NCBI RefSeq assembly: GCF_028710545.1
Contig: NZ_JAQTTX010000021.1
Coordinates: 1 to 46,030, forward strand
DNA: 46,030 nucleotides
Reading direction: 5' to 3'
Source: Halothiobacillus sp.
Lineage (GTDB): Bacteria; Pseudomonadota; Gammaproteobacteria; Halothiobacillales; Halothiobacillaceae
The notes under the pieces were generated by a model. That model did not search any database, was not told the origin of the DNA, and saw only the letters and a program-made list of their open reading frames with translations. Position 1 is the first letter of the stretch. Every line of letters starts with the position of its first letter. The translations under genes were made by a program, and so were the position numbers. This document shows, in pieces, positions 29,102-37,346 of the stretch.

Positions 29102-29738
29102 ACCCTTCATTATTCTGGGCACGGGTGGACACGCCGCCGTGATCCGCGATCTGATCGAGTGCCTGGGACACGAGGTTGCGGGCGTACTGACGCCTGAATT
29201 TTCGGCGGGCAGCCATTGGCAGGGTCTGCCCGTGTTGGGTGCTGATGATTTTCTGGATCAACCGTCTGCTGCGGATTATGTCTACGCGCTGGGCGTCGGC
29301 TTGATGCCGAATCAGGCTTGTTTGCGTTCGACGCTTTATGTCGAGTTGATGACGAAGGGTTTGGAAGTGCCCACCCTTGTCCATCCTTCGGCCGTGGTGG
29401 CACGCAGCGTGCATTTGGGGCAGGGCGTGCAGATACTGGCCGGGGTAGTGGTGCAGGCCCAGGCAGTGATCGGGGATAACGTGCTGATCAACACACGGGC
29501 TTCTCTCGATCATCATTGTCATCTTGGTGCTCATAGTCATGTCGCGCCCGGGGCAGTGCTCTGCGGCGGGGTGAGTGCGGGTGAGCGCGTGTTTGTCGGC
29601 GCGGGTGCCATTGTCATCCAGGGCGTGGAAATTGGTTCACGCGCCGAGGTAGGGGCCGGGGCAACATTGCTCCGATCATTGCCAGCAGATACCCGTTTCA
29701 TTCCGGGACACCCGCATCAAGGAATCAAGGAGAAGTAG
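29094..29738 (+). CDS. NeuD-family sugar acyltransferase (LegH-like)
   Basis: A 214-residue left-handed beta-helix acyltransferase. The N-terminal PglD-type domain starts FIILGTGGHAAVIRDLI. From about 95 the protein consists of hexapeptide repeats, with HHCHLGAHSHVAPGAVLCGGV holding the probable catalytic His. In the Leg pathway an enzyme of this kind (LegH) N-acetylates the 4-amino group; the NeuD resemblance also allows O-acetylation of the finished sugar. The TTG start at 29094 overlaps the legI stop by eight bases and has GGGAG nine bases upstream. Confidence 0.87.
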   Translation: MTKPFIILGTGGHAAVIRDLIECLGHEVAGVLTPEFSAGSHWQGLPVLGADDFLDQPSAADYVYALGVGLMPNQACLRSTLYVELMTKGLEVPTLVHPSAVVARSVHLGQGVQILAGVVVQAQAVIGDNVLINTRASLDHHCHLGAHSHVAPGAVLCGGVSAGERVFVGAGAIVIQGVEIGSRAEVGAGATLLRSLPADTRFIPGHPHQGIKEK

Positions 29739-29739
29739 A

Positions 29740-30801
29740 TTGAGCGAGCAATGGCATAAAATTCGGTTGCGTGTGTCGGATTCGCTGCATCGGGCGATCG
29801 AGGTCATCGATCAGGGTGTCAAACAGATCGCATTGGTGCTGGATGATGACGGGCGCCTCATCGGTACGGTAACCGACGGTGATATCCGGCGGGGTATCCT
29901 GCGGCATATGTCGTTGGAGGCGCCCGTTTCGGAGGTCATGAACGCCAAGCCGCGGAGTCTGGCGGCAGGTTATAGTCGAGCCGAGGCGCTGCAACTTCTG
30001 GGCAGTGCTCAGGTGTTGCAGGTGCCGATCGTGGATCGTGACGGCAAGTTGGTCGGGCTTGAAACCATGACCGATCTGATGAAGCGGCCGCGGCTGGAAA
30101 ACCCGGTGTTTCTGATGGCGGGCGGCTTTGGTACTCGGCTGCGGCCCTTGACGGATTCCTGCCCCAAGCCGATGCTGAAGGTGGGCGGAAAGCCGATGCT
30201 GGAGCACATCCTGCAGGATTTGATCGACTACGGCTTCTATCGTTTTTACATCTCGGTGCATTACCTGCGCGAGCAGGTGATCGAGCATTTCAAGGACGGC
30301 AGCCGCTTCGGGGTGTCGATTCAATACATCCACGAAGACACGCCGCTGGGCACGGCGGGGTGTTTGGGGCTCTTGCCGCGCGATGCCGTGCAGCGCCCGA
30401 TCATCGTCGTTAATGGCGACATCATGACCCGCGTAAATTACGAGGCGCTGTTGCAGGATCATGATCGCCACACGCCCGCCGCGACGGTTTGTACCCGTCA
30501 ATATGATTTTCAGGTGCCCTACGGCGTGATCGAGCATGAAGATCAGCGCATCACCAACATCACTGAAAAACCCACGCAGCACTTCTTTGTGAGCGCGGGT
30601 ATTTATGTGCTGGCGCCACAGGTGGTGCATTCGATGGCCGCCGATACGCGGGTCGATATGCCGGATCTGCTGAAATCAGAGATCACCGCCGGACGTTCCG
30701 TGCGGATGTTCCCGGTGCATGAATACTGGCTGGATATCGGTCGGATGAATGACTTCGAACTGGCGCAGAACGACGCTGCATCGGTGTTGCAGCGTGTCTG
30801 A
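29740..30801 (+). CDS. CBS-domain sugar-1-phosphate nucleotidyltransferase (PtmE-like)
   Basis: A 353-residue fusion. The N-terminal CBS pair (about 8-118) includes GTVTDGDIRRGIL. The nucleotidyltransferase domain follows, starting MAGGFGTRLRPLTDSCPKPML near 123 and ending EYWLDIGRMNDFELA. This architecture is that of C. jejuni PtmE, a glucosamine-1-phosphate guanylyltransferase that supplies GDP-GlcN for legionaminic acid. The base specificity (G or U) cannot be read here. The CBS pair may bind a nucleotide and regulate the enzyme. The TTG start at 29740, one base after the previous stop, has AAGGAG six bases upstream. Confidence 0.88.
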   Translation: MSEQWHKIRLRVSDSLHRAIEVIDQGVKQIALVLDDDGRLIGTVTDGDIRRGILRHMSLEAPVSEVMNAKPRSLAAGYSRAEALQLLGSAQVLQVPIVDRDGKLVGLETMTDLMKRPRLENPVFLMAGGFGTRLRPLTDSCPKPMLKVGGKPMLEHILQDLIDYGFYRFYISVHYLREQVIEHFKDGSRFGVSIQYIHEDTPLGTAGCLGLLPRDAVQRPIIVVNGDIMTRVNYEALLQDHDRHTPAATVCTRQYDFQVPYGVIEHEDQRITNITEKPTQHFFVSAGIYVLAPQVVHSMAADTRVDMPDLLKSEITAGRSVRMFPVHEYWLDIGRMNDFELAQNDAASVLQRV

Positions 30802-30811
30802 CATCGGATCG

Positions 30812-31480
30812 ATGTTAGCGCTCATTCCCGCGCGGGGCGGGAGCAAGGGCTTGCCCGGCAAGAATATTCGCCCGTTGAAGGGCAGACCGTTGATCGGTTG
30901 GAGCATCGAGGCCGCGCGCGCCAGCCGTTATGTTTCGCGGATTGTGGTTTCCTCGGACGATGAAGAAATTCTGGCCGTCGCCCGCGATCAAGGGGCGGAA
31001 ACGCCCTTTCGACGCCCCGCGTCATTGGCGGGCGATGCCACGCCGGGCATGGATGTCGTGCTGCACGCGCTCGATCAGCTTGCTGGGTTTGAGTGGGTTG
31101 TCCTGCTTCAACCCACATCCCCTTTACGGCTGGCCGCGGATATCGATGCTGCGATCGAGCAATGCCTGAAAACGAATGCGCCAGCCTGTGTAAGCGTTTG
31201 CGAAGCGCCCGCCAGCCCGTGGTGGATGTTTGAGGTCGGCGCAGAGTGCCGTATGCGTTCGTTTCTTCCTGCCGAACAACGACCGGTAAGGCGACAGGAT
31301 TTGCCTGATTTGTACGCCCTGAATGGCGCGGTTTATGTGGCGAAAACTGAATGGCTAAGAATGTCGCTCAGTTTTCTGACCGAAGAAACCGTGGCCTATG
31401 TCATGCCGCCCGCGCGCTCGGTAGACATCGATACCCTGTTCGATTTTCAACTGGCTGAGTGTCTGCTGGAAAACTACTAA
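30812..31480 (+). CDS. legF: CMP-legionaminate cytidylyltransferase LegF (NeuA family)
   Basis: This enzyme activates the nonulosonate with CTP to the CMP-sugar used by the glycosyltransferase. The protein of about 222 residues begins with the family signature LIPARGGSKGLPGKNI and contains LQPTSPLR near 91 and RQDLPDLYALNGAVYV. The ATG at 30812 puts the signature at the usual distance from the N-terminus; a GTG at 30794 overlapping the previous gene is the alternative. It is last in the operon. Its stop codon TAA lies within the CTAA target duplication of the third miniature element. Confidence 0.92.
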   Translation: MLALIPARGGSKGLPGKNIRPLKGRPLIGWSIEAARASRYVSRIVVSSDDEEILAVARDQGAETPFRRPASLAGDATPGMDVVLHALDQLAGFEWVVLLQPTSPLRLAADIDAAIEQCLKTNAPACVSVCEAPASPWWMFEVGAECRMRSFLPAEQRPVRRQDLPDLYALNGAVYVAKTEWLRMSLSFLTEETVAYVMPPARSVDIDTLFDFQLAECLLENY

Positions 31481-31631
31481 GGAAGCGCTGATTTATTCAG
31501 TGCGTCCCGCTTGGGGCAGGATGCCCCAACACGAACAAAGACGTAAGTCTTTGATTCGTGAGAGCCATCGCGGGCGTGTACCGCGATGAGCGAGCTGATT
31601 TATTCCATGGATGGAATAAATCAGCATTTAC
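31481..31631 (-). mobile_element. Miniature inverted-repeat element, copy 3 (151 bp, inverted)
   Basis: Same element as 46-196 and 12716-12868 but in the opposite orientation. It is flanked by CTAA at 31477-31480 and 31632-31635. The left duplication provides the legF stop codon, so insertion at the stop left the protein intact. The ends are GGAAGCGCTGATTTATTC and, read inward from the right, GTAAATGCTGATTTATTC. The 74 bases between it and the proS stop hold a GGGGGC-TCT-GCCCCC hairpin at 31637-31651. The element hairpins may separate the convergent leg and proS transcripts. Confidence 0.88.
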
Positions 31632-31705
31632 CTAAGGGGGGCTCTGCCCCCGCTCGCTACCTGCCCCATCGCTTCGTTGCAGCAACAGGGTCGGAACGAC
31701 GCCTT

Positions 31706-33412
31706 TTATTTCAAGTTCTTGCCGACCCAGTCGAGCACCTGGTCGGCGGCGACGCTCTTGTTCTCACTTTCCCAGCGCAGTCGGGTCTCATATTCACCCG
31801 CGGCAAGGCCGCGCTCGCTCACCACGATGCGTAAGGGGATGCCGATGAGTTCCATGTCGGCAAACGCAACACCGGGGCGCAGGCCGCGATCGTCGAGCAG
31901 CACGCTGAAACCTAAGCTTGTGAGTTCGGCTTCCAGCCGCTCGGCTTCGGCTTGAACTGCGGGCGCGCGGTGGCCGTTGATGGGAACGATGGCGATTTCG
32001 AATGGGGCGAGGGGGACGGGCCAGACAATCCCGTTTTCATCGTGATTCTGTTCGATGGCGGCAGCTACGATGCGGGAGACACCAATGCCGTAGCAGCCCA
32101 TGATGGCGGTGGCGGGTTTGCCCGCTTCGTCCAGGAATTCGCAGTGCATTTTCTCGCTGTAGGTGGTGCCCAACTGGAATACATGACCGACTTCGATGCC
32201 TCGGGCGATGGCAAGAACGCTCTGACCATCGGGTGCCGGATCGCCTTCGACGGCGTTACGAAGATCGGCGGTTTCTGGCTCGGGCAGGTCGCGTCCCCAG
32301 TTCACGCCGGTCAGATGCCAGCCATCTTCGTTGGCGCCGCAGACAAAATCCGCGCAGTCAGCTGCCGCAAAGTCGGCGATGACGGGCATGTTCAAATCGA
32401 TCGGGCCGATGGAGCCGACGTTCGCCCCCGTGTGTGTAAACGCTTCCGCTGGCGGGATGAACTCAAACGGATCGGCGATCAGCGGATGTTTGGCTGCCTT
32501 GATGTCGTTCAATTCGTGGTCGCCGCGCAGCACAACGGCTACGACAGACGTTTCCCGCCCGCGCACAAGCAAGGTTTTGAGAATCCGGTTGCTGGGTACG
32601 CTCAAGAAGGCGGCCACTTCGTCGATGGTTTTGGCGCCGGGTGTGGCGACACGCGTCAAGCTGGCCGTGGCCGGGGCGCGGCCCGATTTTGCGGGGAAGG
32701 TGGGCGCCATTTCGATGTTGGCGGCGTAATCGCCATTGACCGCATAGGCAATGGCATCTTCGCCCGAATCGGCCAGAACGTGAAACTCGTGGGAGCCTTT
32801 GCCGCCAATCGAGCCGGTATCGGCTTCCACCGCGCGGAATTTCAAACCCAGGCGGGTGAAAATGCGCGAATAGGCGTCATACATGGCCTGGTAGGTGACA
32901 CGCAGTGATGCCACATCGGCATGAAACGAGTAGGCATCCTTCATAATGAATTCGCGGGCACGCATGACACCGAAGCGCGGGCGAATCTCATCGCGGAATT
33001 TGGTTTGAATCTGGTAGTAGCAGATCGGCAACTGGCGGTAGCTTTTGAGCTCCCGACGGGCGTAATCGGTGATGACTTCTTCGTGCGTGGGGCCGACGCA
33101 GAACTCGCGATCATGGCGATCTTTGACGCGCAGCAATTCCGGGCCGTATTTCTGCCAGCGGCCGGATTCCTGCCACAGCTCGGCAGGTTGAATGGCGGGC
33201 ATCAGCAGTTCCAGCGCGCCAATCCGCTCCATTTCCTCGCGAACGACCGCTTCCACTTTGCGCAAGACACGCAGCCCAAGCGGGCTCCAGGTGTATAAAC
33301 CCGAGGACAGTCGTCGGATCATGCCGGCACGCAGCATCAATTGATGGCTGACGATCTCGGCTTCGGTCGGGGTTTCTTTCAGGGTGTTTAGCGGGAATTG
33401 CGAACTGCGCAT
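31706..33412 (-). CDS. proS: Prolyl-tRNA synthetase ProS
   Basis: A class II aminoacyl-tRNA synthetase that charges tRNA-Pro. At 568 residues it is the bacterial long form (E. coli 572), with catalytic motifs in the N-terminal half ([48 protein letters not shown]), a YbaK-like editing insertion at about 225-385 that hydrolyses mischarged Ala-t[20 protein letters not shown] near 444, and a C-terminal anticodon-binding domain. The start is the ATG at 33412; the ribosome site is weak. It stands alone, convergent with legF. Confidence 0.98.
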   Translation of the reverse strand: MRSSQFPLNTLKETPTEAEIVSHQLMLRAGMIRRLSSGLYTWSPLGLRVLRKVEAVVREEMERIGALELLMPAIQPAELWQESGRWQKYGPELLRVKDRHDREFCVGPTHEEVITDYARRELKSYRQLPICYYQIQTKFRDEIRPRFGVMRAREFIMKDAYSFHADVASLRVTYQAMYDAYSRIFTRLGLKFRAVEADTGSIGGKGSHEFHVLADSGEDAIAYAVNGDYAANIEMAPTFPAKSGRAPATASLTRVATPGAKTIDEVAAFLSVPSNRILKTLLVRGRETSVVAVVLRGDHELNDIKAAKHPLIADPFEFIPPAEAFTHTGANVGSIGPIDLNMPVIADFAAADCADFVCGANEDGWHLTGVNWGRDLPEPETADLRNAVEGDPAPDGQSVLAIARGIEVGHVFQLGTTYSEKMHCEFLDEAGKPATAIMGCYGIGVSRIVAAAIEQNHDENGIVWPVPLAPFEIAIVPINGHRAPAVQAEAERLEAELTSLGFSVLLDDRGLRPGVAFADMELIGIPLRIVVSERGLAAGEYETRLRWESENKSVAADQVLDWVGKNLK

Positions 33413-33596
33413 GTGGGCTTGGTCTCAAAAGGTTCTGGGGCGTGCCGCTTGCGCCTATCGGGTGCGAGAGACTACGGCGTTATGTCGGTTGTAAACGCAG
33501 TATTTTGACATGATTTGGCGAATATTGCCGAGCGTGTTCGCGTGCGGATCACGCCCGTCAGGTGGCTAATAGGCCCAAGCCGGTGCGCACCTGGTA

Positions 33597-34064
33597 TTAC
33601 TGGACACAGGCCTTATTGGCTACATCCTGCGCTTGTTTCAGGCGGCTGGCGATTTCTTCTGAAGTCAATGGGCGGTACTTGCCATCGGCGTCCTGAGTCA
33701 TCAGTTGATTTTGCCCGTCCTGCAGCATCTTGATCTGGGCTTTGGCCGTTTCGCAGGCTTTGGCCGCTTCCTTTTTATTTATTGCCAAAACGGGTTGGTC
33801 TGGTGCCAAGGGTTTCTTGGTTTCGTCTTGTGATTTTTCTGCAGGCGCGGCCATGCTTTCTTCATTACTGCCCGGAGTGGCGTAATCCGGGTTGACGACC
33901 TGGGCTTCGCCTTGTTTCGGTGGGAGTTGGCTGAAATGCGTTTCGCCGTTTTTGTCGACCCATTTATATATCTGGGTAGAGCCATCAGCCAGACTGGCGG
34001 CGGAAAACATGACTGTCGCCGCGGCTGTTAATGCAATCAATGCTATTTTCCTTGAGCCTCGCAT
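33597..34064 (-). CDS. DUF4124 periplasmic protein
   Basis: A 155-residue protein with a cleavable-looking signal peptide (to about residue 26, ending SLADG). The DUF4124 motif IYKWVDKNGETHFSQLPP follows, then a low-complexity charged linker, and a C-terminal helical part with two cysteines (ACETAK and NKACVQ) that may pair. DUF4124 proteins are periplasmic and of unknown role. AGGGA precedes the ATG at 34064. Divergent from the LysR gene. A second DUF4124 gene lies at 42232-42765. Confidence 0.85.
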   Translation of the reverse strand: MRGSRKIALIALTAAATVMFSAASLADGSTQIYKWVDKNGETHFSQLPPKQGEAQVVNPDYATPGSNEESMAAPAEKSQDETKKPLAPDQPVLAINKKEAAKACETAKAQIKMLQDGQNQLMTQDADGKYRPLTSEEIASRLKQAQDVANKACVQ

Positions 34065-34314
34065 AATATCGCGTCCCTTTGATGTTGTGAGAGGGGTAGC
34101 ATAACGTTTTGAACCAATTGTTCAACTGCTCCGAGGATTGATGGAACTGTCGGATGAATCATCGAAAAGACGGGTTTGTGCTTTTTCGTCTGCTGCCTTG
34201 GGTGTGTCGATGAACAATATGCAGAAAAATGCTTAGTTTCGCGCAGTAATGTCGCAAATGATAAATGGGCTTGATACACTATCTGGATTCACAACACGAA
34301 GGTGAGTTTTCTTC

Positions 34315-35253
34315 ATGGCAGATCGACGTCTTAAGGTGTTCAACACCGTCGCCCGCTTGTTGAGTTTTACCAAGGCGGCAGAAGCCTTGCACATGACTCA
34401 GCCGGCCGTCACGTTCCAGGTTCGTCAGTTGGAGGAGCATTTTGATACCCGCCTGTTTGATCGAACACATAACCGCGTCACGCTGACGGATGTCGGCCAT
34501 GTGGTGTACGAAATATCCGAACGCATGTTCGAGCTGTACGACGAGATGGATCGCCGTGTCAAAGAGATGACGGGTGAGGTTGGCGGCTCACTTAATATCG
34601 GTGCGAGCATGACGATTGCAGAGAACATGCTGCCGGCCCTGTTGGGCAAATTCCGCCTCAAACATCGAGACCTCGCCGTGCGCTTGAAAGTGGGTAACAC
34701 CGAATCGGTTGTTTCCATGGTTGAGCACAATGTGGTCGATCTTGCGATTGTGGAAGGTACGGTGGGGAACAAGAATCTGCTGGTGGAAACCTGCCGCCGT
34801 GATGAACTGGTCGTCATTCTTCCGCCTGACCATAAATTGGCCGATCTGGAGTCGGTATCTCTCGAACAGCTCATGTCGTATGACTTCATCTGCCGTGAAG
34901 AAGGCTCTGGTACGCGGGAAATGGTACTCAATTATCTGGTTGAGCATGGTTATTCAGATGGTTGGGATGTCTGTATGGAGCTTGGTAGCCCGGAAGCAAT
35001 CAAGGGCGCAGTTCAGGCGGGTATGGGTTTGTCGATCATGTCTTCATCCGGCATTACCAAAGAACTCAAGCTGGGGCTGCTCAAGGCCGTGCCGCTGAAT
35101 CCGCGTCTGTACCGTGATTTTTCTTTTGTCCGGCAGCGGCACAAGTTCCGTCTGCCGGCAATGGAGGATTTGCTGGAATTCTCGCGGGATTACTGCAGTA
35201 ACAGCTCGCCGATGCAGGATCTGGAAAGCATTCAGACGAATACCGCAAGTTGA
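34315..35253 (+). CDS. LysR family transcriptional regulator
   Basis: A 312-residue LysR regulator. The N-terminal winged helix-turn-helix includes LLSFTKAAEALHMTQPAVTFQVRQLEEHF (about 14-42), followed by a linker helix and the two-lobed effector domain from about 90. By sequence feel it belongs to the CysL/CbbR-like group that controls sulfur or carbon assimilation, but no target gene is adjacent and the effector is unknown. AAGGTGAG precedes the ATG at 34315. A strong terminator follows. Divergent from the DUF4124 gene, which could share its control region. Confidence 0.9.
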   Translation: MADRRLKVFNTVARLLSFTKAAEALHMTQPAVTFQVRQLEEHFDTRLFDRTHNRVTLTDVGHVVYEISERMFELYDEMDRRVKEMTGEVGGSLNIGASMTIAENMLPALLGKFRLKHRDLAVRLKVGNTESVVSMVEHNVVDLAIVEGTVGNKNLLVETCRRDELVVILPPDHKLADLESVSLEQLMSYDFICREEGSGTREMVLNYLVEHGYSDGWDVCMELGSPEAIKGAVQAGMGLSIMSSSGITKELKLGLLKAVPLNPRLYRDFSFVRQRHKFRLPAMEDLLEFSRDYCSNSSPMQDLESIQTNTAS

Positions 35254-35323
35254 CCTGATTGTTCTTGGACGCTGAGTGGCTGGTCGAACGGTAATCCCTC
35301 TTCCGCGTTGATCAACAGTAAAA

Positions 35324-35349
35324 AACCACCTTGATACGGTGGTTTTTTT
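35324..35349 (+). terminator. Terminator after the LysR gene
   Basis: AACCACC and GGTGGTT form a stem with a 7-nt loop, followed by seven T in the plus direction and preceded by an A run, so it can work on both strands. Confidence 0.88.
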
Positions 35350-35380
35350 GTATCTGGGGTTAAAACAGCAGGCAATAAAA

Positions 35381-35406
35381 AAACCCCGGAGCTATCCGGG
35401 GTTTTT
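35381..35406 (-). terminator. Terminator of the DUF302 lipoprotein gene
   Basis: ACCCCGGA-GCTA-TCCGGGGT has an A run on one side and a T run on the other. In the minus direction it lies about 35 bases after the stop of the DUF302 gene, with TTTTTTTATT following. It is a bidirectional structure between convergent genes. Confidence 0.88.
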
Positions 35407-35440
35407 GCACTAGCCGGTGGAGACCACCAGCTGAGTCGGA

Positions 35441-36010
35441 TCAGAAGCCGCCGTGTGCGCCCGCTTCCATCATCTTGTACATTGAATCACGTACGTGCTG
35501 CGCGTTGGATTTGAACGGCTCAGGCATGTTCTTGCCGCCGTGGACGAACATGTCCATATTCAGGCCATACAGCCAGTAACGGCCTTCTTTGTCTTCGACT
35601 ACAGCGATACGGCAAGGCAGGTAGGCTGAAAAATAAGGGCTGAAATCAACAGCCTGACGTGCAATTGAAGGGCTGCAGTATTGATAAATCATCAGGTAAC
35701 GTTGCTTTTTGCCTGTTTCCAGTTCCAACTGCTTGGACAGTGGCATTTCACCTACGTTTTTCAGGCCGGTGCCCACTGATGCCGATTCGATACTGTTTTT
35801 GATATCTTCAGGGCTCAAACCTTTATCGACTTCCATGCGCCATACGGTGGCCGCGCCCAAGTCGCCGCCGCTGCTGACAAAGCGGTCATACATGCCGCTG
35901 TAGATATCCATCGCTTGCGGATCGAGCTTGTCTTTGATCGACAAAAAGCCACAGCCCGAAAGAGAAATGATCGCCACACCCAGTACAGATGCTTTCAAGA
36001 GATTACGCAT
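35441..36010 (-). CDS. DUF302 domain lipoprotein
   Basis: A 189-residue protein with a lipoprotein signal (lipobox LSGC, cysteine at about residue 20), so probably anchored to a membrane on the periplasmic side. The rest resembles the DUF302 family in its second half (YLMIYQYCSPSIARQAVDFSPYFSAYLPCRIAVVED, then the NMDMFVHGGK segment). Two further cysteines occur in that domain. The function is unknown; DUF302 proteins often occur in bacteria with sulfur or redox metabolism. GGGGTGAG precedes the ATG. Confidence 0.8.
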   Translation of the reverse strand: MRNLLKASVLGVAIISLSGCGFLSIKDKLDPQAMDIYSGMYDRFVSSGGDLGAATVWRMEVDKGLSPEDIKNSIESASVGTGLKNVGEMPLSKQLELETGKKQRYLMIYQYCSPSIARQAVDFSPYFSAYLPCRIAVVEDKEGRYWLYGLNMDMFVHGGKNMPEPFKSNAQHVRDSMYKMMEAGAHGGF

Positions 36011-36256
36011 TGACTCACCCCGTTTGTTTGTTTCTATCTATGTAGCCTGTTCATTGTTACTGCATTAGTAAACGCTGACAAACTGATTTAGTTCATCAAG
36101 AATAAACACGGTTAATATAGTGAACTGCTAATAAACCCAGTTCAGCACTGGGATTCTACACTTTTATGAAATCTGAAGGGGTTGGTTTTTAGATCCCCCT
36201 GTTCGAGGATAAATCCACTAGAATCGAACCCATCGATACATTCACGCGAAGGCCAT

Positions 36257-36790
36257 ATGCAAACCCAGTTGATCGTTAATCTGTTCGGTCCGATGGGTGC
36301 GGCCCATCTGGCCGATCTTCTGGCCTTGATTCAACAGCAGCAGTGTCGCGCCCTTGATAGCCACATGTTGTCGTTTGAACAGCGTATGGCGTTGGCTCTG
36401 CGCATTTCTGGTAACTGGGATCGGGTCACACGAGTTGAGTCGGCCCTGCGTGAGTTCGCGCAGCGACTCGGTGTCGATATTCAGGTTCAACATGAACAAA
36501 CCGTTGCCGAGCGCGAGCCGGTTCTGCCTTACGTGGTTGATGCGATCGGTCTGGCATCTTGTGATATTGCCGCCGTTATCACTCGATTCTTTGCTCAGCA
36601 GGGCGTGAGTGTCCGGGAATTGTCCACGCGGGCCTATCGTCCGGCCCGCAGTAGCGAGCGGTTGATTCAGATGCGTGTGCAGATCGATATCCCTGCACGG
36701 TGTCATCTGGGGCAATTCAAGTCGGATTTTTTTGATCTCTGCGATAACCTGAACCTGGACGCGGCCATCGAGCCGGAACGTGGGTTTTAG
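36257..36790 (+). CDS. gcvR: ACT-domain regulatory protein, GcvR-like
   Basis: A 177-residue protein with two ACT domains: residues about 3-80, starting QLIVNLFGPMG, and about 92-172, with DAIGLASCDIAAVITRFFAQQGVSVREL. In E. coli GcvR binds GcvA and glycine to repress glycine-cleavage genes. In many gammaproteobacteria a GcvR-type gene directly precedes bcp, as here. The ATG at 36257 has GAAGG upstream; the longer frame upstream is rejected. No gcvA is in the window. Confidence 0.82.
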   Translation: MQTQLIVNLFGPMGAAHLADLLALIQQQQCRALDSHMLSFEQRMALALRISGNWDRVTRVESALREFAQRLGVDIQVQHEQTVAEREPVLPYVVDAIGLASCDIAAVITRFFAQQGVSVRELSTRAYRPARSSERLIQMRVQIDIPARCHLGQFKSDFFDLCDNLNLDAAIEPERGF

Positions 36791-36821
36791 CGCGCTTTAA
36801 TTTGGATAGCAGGAGGAACAA

Positions 36822-37292
36822 ATGGCGGAATTGATTAGGGGATCGGCGGCGCCTTCATTTACAGGCACCACGACCGAAGGCGATCAAATCAGTGAAACAA
36901 CCTATTCGGGCAAGTGGTTGGTGCTTTATTTTTATCCTCGCGACAATACACCGGGTTGTACGACCGAAGCGCAGGATTTTCAGCGGTTGCTGCCGGCATT
37001 CGATGAAGTCAATGCCGTTGTCGTCGGCGTGTCGAATGATGATCAGGCGAGTCATGCTCGATTCTGTGCAAAGCAGGGGCTGACATTCCCGTTGATTGCC
37101 GATACGGAGCAAACGGTCTCACGGGTGTTTGACGTGATTCGTGAAAAGAAAATGTATGGCAAGACCTTTGAAGGTATTGAACGCAGTACTTTTTTGATCT
37201 CCCCGGATGGACATATTCATGCCGTATGGCGCAAAGTGAAGGTGCCCGGCCATGCCGAGGCGGTACTGGCAACCATCCGGGAAGCCCGGTGA
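36822..37292 (+). CDS. bcp: Thioredoxin-dependent peroxiredoxin Bcp
   Basis: A 156-residue peroxiredoxin of the BCP/PrxQ class that reduces hydrogen peroxide and organic peroxides. The peroxidatic cysteine is in PRDNTPGCTTEAQDF (about residue 46). A resolving cysteine may be the one in HARFCAKQG near residue 80, an unusual spacing for the class, where it is often five residues after the first; here that position is not Cys. AGGAGG precedes the ATG. Confidence 0.94.
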   Translation: MAELIRGSAAPSFTGTTTEGDQISETTYSGKWLVLYFYPRDNTPGCTTEAQDFQRLLPAFDEVNAVVVGVSNDDQASHARFCAKQGLTFPLIADTEQTVSRVFDVIREKKMYGKTFEGIERSTFLISPDGHIHAVWRKVKVPGHAEAVLATIREAR

Positions 37293-37346
37293 GTTGGTAA
37301 TCCATGGATTCTATTTTCGTAAGCAGCCTGGGAGGCCGAGTATTCG

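Noticed and set aside
28022-31480. Sialic acid (Neu5Ac) rather than legionaminic acid biosynthesis
   Set aside because: The coupled 4,6-dehydratase and aminotransferase are not needed for Neu5Ac and point to a legionaminate-type product; the exact sugar still needs chemistry.
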